From positions 2,232,001-2,296,000 of the forward strand of contig NZ_CP031423.1 of assembly GCF_003991875.1 (NCBI RefSeq): a DNA stretch of 64,000 bases, given 5' to 3'. Positions within the stretch are counted from its first letter, which is position 1. Each line of letters begins with the position of its first letter. Below are positions 60,982-64,000 of the stretch, piece by piece. Source of the stretch: Microbacterium lemovicicum (lineage in GTDB: Bacteria; Actinomycetota; Actinomycetes; Actinomycetales; Microbacteriaceae). A model generated the notes under the pieces. It was not told where the DNA came from. It saw only the letters and a list, made by a program, of their open reading frames with translations, and ran no database searches. A program made the translations under genes and the position numbers.

Positions 60982-62181
60982 TCAGCCTGCGGTCATCCGA
61001 GTGGCCCTCGATCGGTCGACCTCGGGAACGCTCGTCCAGGCGCCGCTTTCTGCGGACTCTAGGATGGCATGCTCCACGAGCGCCACCTGATACCCATCGG
61101 CGAAGTTCGGTCGCACCTCGCCGCCCGTGGCGATCGCCGTGAAGAAGTCATTCGCCTCGATGATCTTGGTCTCGCCGTAACCGATTCCCAGTGCCGGGAT
61201 GGGCCAGAGCGCGTGGCCGTTCGGGTGGTTCGGCCCGGTGTAAACCGTGCGGAAGCCACGTCGATCGCCTTCATCGGAGCGGAAGCAGACTTGCAGCTCG
61301 TCCCGATTCTCGTAGTTGAAGGCGATCGAGCCTTCTGTGCCGTGGATCTCCAGGGTGATGAAGTTGTTTCGGCCCCACGCGTTTCGCGTGGCCTCGAGAG
61401 ATCCGACCGCGCCACCCCTGAACTTCACGAGCGTCATCACCTCGTCATCGACATCCACCGACGCGCGCGGTCCGGAATCGACCTTGGCGTTGCCGAGCGA
61501 GTCCGACCCACTCGACTGAACGGGCCGGTCCTTGATGTAGGTCTTCGTCAGAGAAGTGACCTCGGCGATATCGCCGACCAGGTAATGGGCAAGATCGATG
61601 ACGTGACTGAGAATGTCACCGACTGCCCCGGACCCTGCCACGGCCTTCGTGAATCGCCAGGAGAGCGGGGAGTTCGGGTCGGCTGACCAGTCCTGGAGGT
61701 AGGTGCCGCGGAAATTGAGAATGTCTCCGATCGCCCCCTCCTCGATGTACTTCTTCGCCAGTGCGACAGCTGGGGTCCTGCGGTAGTTGAAGGCGACCAT
61801 GTTCACTGTCTGCGATTCGAGCGCGACGCGGTGCATGCGCTCGGCGTCCTCCAGCGTGTGGGCGAGCGGCTTCTCGCAGATGACGTGCTTGCCGGCCCGA
61901 AGAGCCGCGATCGCCATCTCGGCGTGCAGGTTGTTCGGGGTGGCGATGTCGACGACGTCGATGTCCGGGTCATCGATAATGGACCGCCAGTCGCTGGTGG
62001 AACCGGCGAAGCCGAAGCGGGTGGCGGCGTCGGCCGCGAGTTCGGGCGTCGCCTCGGCGATCGTGTGCTTGACCGGCATTACATCGGCGGGCCAGAAGAA
62101 CATCGGCACGCCCGCGTACGCCAGGGAGTGCGCTTTGCCCATGAACCCGCCCCCGATAAGGCCGACGTTGACCTTCTTCAC
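60982..62181 (-). CDS. Gfo/Idh/MocA-family oxidoreductase
   Basis: 399 residues from a GTG overlapping the preceding TGA (GTGA). VNVGLIGGGFMGKAHSLAYA, DVVDIATPNNLHAEMAIAAL, VICEKPLAHTLED and GAVGDILSHVIDLAHYLVGD are standard motifs; length and YLQDWSADPNSPLSWRF place it in the larger group acting on sugars or inositols. It lies between the agarase-like gene and the LacI gene. Likely oxidises a sugar freed by the hydrolase; substrate unknown. Confidence 0.9.
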   Translation of the reverse strand: MKKVNVGLIGGGFMGKAHSLAYAGVPMFFWPADVMPVKHTIAEATPELAADAATRFGFAGSTSDWRSIIDDPDIDVVDIATPNNLHAEMAIAALRAGKHVICEKPLAHTLEDAERMHRVALESQTVNMVAFNYRRTPAVALAKKYIEEGAIGDILNFRGTYLQDWSADPNSPLSWRFTKAVAGSGAVGDILSHVIDLAHYLVGDIAEVTSLTKTYIKDRPVQSSGSDSLGNAKVDSGPRASVDVDDEVMTLVKFRGGAVGSLEATRNAWGRNNFITLEIHGTEGSIAFNYENRDELQVCFRSDEGDRRGFRTVYTGPNHPNGHALWPIPALGIGYGETKIIEANDFFTAIATGGEVRPNFADGYQVALVEHAILESAESGAWTSVPEVDRSRATRMTAG

Positions 62182-63326
62182 GACTTGTTCCCTTCTGCGG
62201 AGCCGGCGATCGCTGATTGCGCTGCCGCGTTGGCATCGCGCACCTGATCGGTCATTTCGGAGTAGAACTCGTCGTTCGGGTCCTTGATGCCCCATCCGCG
62301 CCCGAGGTTCTCGATGTAGCCGCACCAGTGCCAGCCAATGATCCACGGCTCCGCGACGACCTTCGCCAGACCGTTCGCATAATCCCCACCGCGTTCGGCC
62401 TGTGTCTCCATATCGCTAGTGCGATGCGGATTCATCTGTGTGGGCACCCAGTTGCCGATGTCGGCGATGACCACCGGCTTGCCGGTCAGCTCGTGCCAGC
62501 CACGCAGATCCTCGATCATCGTGGTGTACTCGTCGTCGGTCTTGCCTGTGAAGTACTGGACGGAGAGCACGTCGACGTAGGGGGTCATCGCCCGCAGCGC
62601 GGCCTCGGGAATCCCCTTGTTGCCGTTGTAACGGTCCCCCAGGATCAGGTGGTTCGGGTCGTAGCGGCGGATCGCCTCTGTGACCGTCTTGTAGTACTGA
62701 GTCGCCACGTCGAACAACTTCTTGTCGTGCTCCTCCGGGGTGAGCCCTTCGAAACCGGGCCAGAAGCGACCCGACGCGTGCGGCAGCCACGAGGGAATGT
62801 CGACCAGGAAGTAGCCGATCAGGTTCGTGCTGTCCTTGTGGTCGGACACCATCCGGCGGGCGATCCAGTCGGCGTACTTCTGGAAGTCTTCGCCGTAGAC
62901 ATCCCGGAATGCCGGATGGCCGTTCCAGTCCTCGATCTCCTGCACGCGGATCTGCACGACGTAGGGCATCCCGGCGCTCAGGAGGTGATCGTCGGGCCAC
63001 GGGGAGGAGTGACCGAGGTCGACGGGGTCACCGAACCAGTCGAGGGCTTCGCCCCAGCCGCCGCTGATGTACTGGGAGGTCCAGCCGATCGTGTTGAAGT
63101 TCAGGTCCTGGAGGTCGCGGACGACGCCCTTGGTCCAGGCCTTCCGGCTGGCGTATTTCCGGTCGAATACTTCGACGTTGTGCGGGTAGCGCAGGTCGCT
63201 GTCATCGAGATGGTTGATGGCCAACGAGATGAACGGCTCGCCGTTCGGGTCGATGAAGCTCCACCGGCCGCTCTCGTTCGCCTCGACCCGGAAGAAGCTT
63301 TGGGCGTCAGTTGATTCGGAAGACAT
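62178..63326 (-). CDS. Agarase-like TIM-barrel glycoside hydrolase
   Basis: 382 residues without a signal peptide. SGRWSFIDPNGEPFISLAIN at the N-terminus is the entry strand of GH50/agarase-like enzymes. Later LNFNTIGWTSQYISGG, IGYFLVDIPSWLPHA, PNHLILGDRYNGNK, VDVLSVQYFTG and VVIADIGNW follow the clan-A barrel. At the two usual catalytic positions Asp residues appear (YFLVDIP and VIADIG) where Glu is expected, so activity may differ from retaining glycosidases. It sits in an operon with a sugar permease and dehydrogenase. Confidence 0.75.
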   Translation of the reverse strand: MSSESTDAQSFFRVEANESGRWSFIDPNGEPFISLAINHLDDSDLRYPHNVEVFDRKYASRKAWTKGVVRDLQDLNFNTIGWTSQYISGGWGEALDWFGDPVDLGHSSPWPDDHLLSAGMPYVVQIRVQEIEDWNGHPAFRDVYGEDFQKYADWIARRMVSDHKDSTNLIGYFLVDIPSWLPHASGRFWPGFEGLTPEEHDKKLFDVATQYYKTVTEAIRRYDPNHLILGDRYNGNKGIPEAALRAMTPYVDVLSVQYFTGKTDDEYTTMIEDLRGWHELTGKPVVIADIGNWVPTQMNPHRTSDMETQAERGGDYANGLAKVVAEPWIIGWHWCGYIENLGRGWGIKDPNDEFYSEMTDQVRDANAAAQSAIAGSAEGNKS

Positions 63327-63371
63327 CGTCTTCGATTCCCTTCGTTATTGCGTTGGTTACGGGGAGGGCTG

Positions 63372-64000
63372 CTATTTCTTGCTGAGCGAGACGGCGGCGA
63401 TGATGATGATCCCCTTGATGATCTGCTGCACGGAGGAGTCCACCCCCATCAGCACGAGGCCGTTGTTCATGATCCCGATGATGAGCGAGCCGGCCAGCAC
63501 TCCGACCACAGTGCCGCGTCCGCCGAAAAGGCTGACGCCGCCGAGAATCACCGCGGCGATGACATCGAGTTCGAGGCCGACGCCGACGTCGGGTCGCGCG
63601 GCGTGCGCCACTCCGGTGAACAGAATTGAGGCGACCCCGACGAGGGCTCCGGTGATGACGAACGACTGGATGATCGTGCGCCGGGTGTTGACCCCGGTGA
63701 AGCGGGCGGCCTGCGGGTTGCCGCCGGTGGCGAAGACGCGAAGCCCGAAGACGCTCTTGTGGAGGAGGAGAACGCCGATGACGACGATCGCCACCGTCCA
63801 GACGACGGCGATCGGGATGCCGAGCACGCGGCTGTCTCCGAAGATCGCGAAGTAGCTCGGGTTGGTGATCAGCACCGGCCGCGTGTCGGTGATCAGCAGG
63901 GCGATGCCCCGGGCGATGCCCAGCATGCCGAGTGTCACGAGAAAGCTCGGCACGCCGAGCTTGACGGTGATGTAGCCGTTGGCGAAGCCGAAGATCATTC
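63372..64000 (-). CDS. RbsC-type sugar ABC transporter permease, C-terminal part (runs off right edge)
   Basis: About 209 C-terminal residues are present. GVPSFLVTLGMLGIARGIAL, VFATGGNPQAARFTGVN, and GLELDVIAAVILGGVSLFGG then RGTVVGVLAGSLIIGIMNNG are conserved parts of ribose/xylose-type (CUT2) permeases, with about five helices visible. The N-terminal helices and probably the partner ATPase and binding protein lie beyond the edge. The agarase-like gene starts 45 bases downstream, so they probably share a transcript. Confidence 0.9.
   Translation of the reverse strand, partial: MIFGFANGYITVKLGVPSFLVTLGMLGIARGIALLITDTRPVLITNPSYFAIFGDSRVLGIPIAVVWTVAIVVIGVLLLHKSVFGLRVFATGGNPQAARFTGVNTRRTIIQSFVITGALVGVASILFTGVAHAARPDVGVGLELDVIAAVILGGVSLFGGRGTVVGVLAGSLIIGIMNNGLVLMGVDSSVQQIIKGIIIIAAVSLSKK

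Overview
The window is high-GC DNA with dense, often overlapping genes, GTG starts and actinobacterial protein families. Together with gene-family choice it looks like a member of the Microbacteriaceae, most likely Microbacterium or a close relative (inferred from general familiarity, not a search). I found no rRNA, tRNA, CRISPR array, integrase or transposase.

1-21.5 kb is a carbohydrate and glycoside catabolism region. It holds a truncated GMC-type FAD oxidoreductase, a hydroxypyruvate-isomerase-like TIM barrel and a SnoaL/NTF2-fold protein opposite a LysR regulator. Next come a MalF/MalG-type ABC permease pair, a GH106 alpha-L-rhamnosidase-like enzyme, the sugar-binding lipoprotein, a GH3 beta-glucosidase and a long minus-strand operon (two DUF6379+TIM-barrel fusion proteins resembling C-glycoside deglycosidase, an HSL-type esterase, GH43, GH35-like and Gfo/Idh/MocA). 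An IclR regulator and PobA (4-hydroxybenzoate hydroxylase) close the block. A reasonable reading is uptake and dismantling of plant phenolic glycosides: the sugars are trimmed, C-linked sugars may be oxidised and cleaved, and the aromatic part may feed ring cleavage.

21.5-37.8 kb is mixed housekeeping and accessory DNA: an M23 peptidase lipoprotein, a zinc-ribbon/endonuclease-fold protein, a rifampin ADP-ribosyltransferase (Arr), small membrane proteins and lipoproteins, an amidohydrolase/TetR/APC-permease unit with good candidate operators, PhzF, GNAT, YciI and a PCD-VOC fusion. Several large inverted repeats (REP-like) lie between these genes.

37.8-49.3 kb is a compact RiPP cluster of the NHLP/TOMM type. 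Three divergent export genes (HlyD-like NHLM secretion protein, C39 peptidase-ABC and second NHLM ABC) face a 94-residue nitrile-hydratase-leader precursor, a cyclodehydratase-YcaO fusion and a SagB-type dehydrogenase. Directly downstream is an unusual HExxH metallopeptidase-like protein carrying six tectonin-type repeats, followed by what looks like a decayed piece of a related gene. This is the best candidate for an undescribed system in the window. From 49.3 to 51.3 kb the DNA appears less GC-rich, with a DUF2511-like membrane protein and an HNH endonuclease.

51.3-59.0 kb is an Amadori-compound (fructosamine) operon: SIS-domain deglycase, PfkB kinase, DAO-type FAD oxidoreductase, Gfo/Idh/MocA and an amino-acid-type ABC importer, facing a LacI regulator with a perfect palindromic operator. 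From 59.0 kb to the end are a G5/Excalibur lipoprotein, a second LacI regulator, a Gfo/Idh/MocA dehydrogenase, an agarase-like TIM-barrel hydrolase and the 3' part of an RbsC-type sugar permease.
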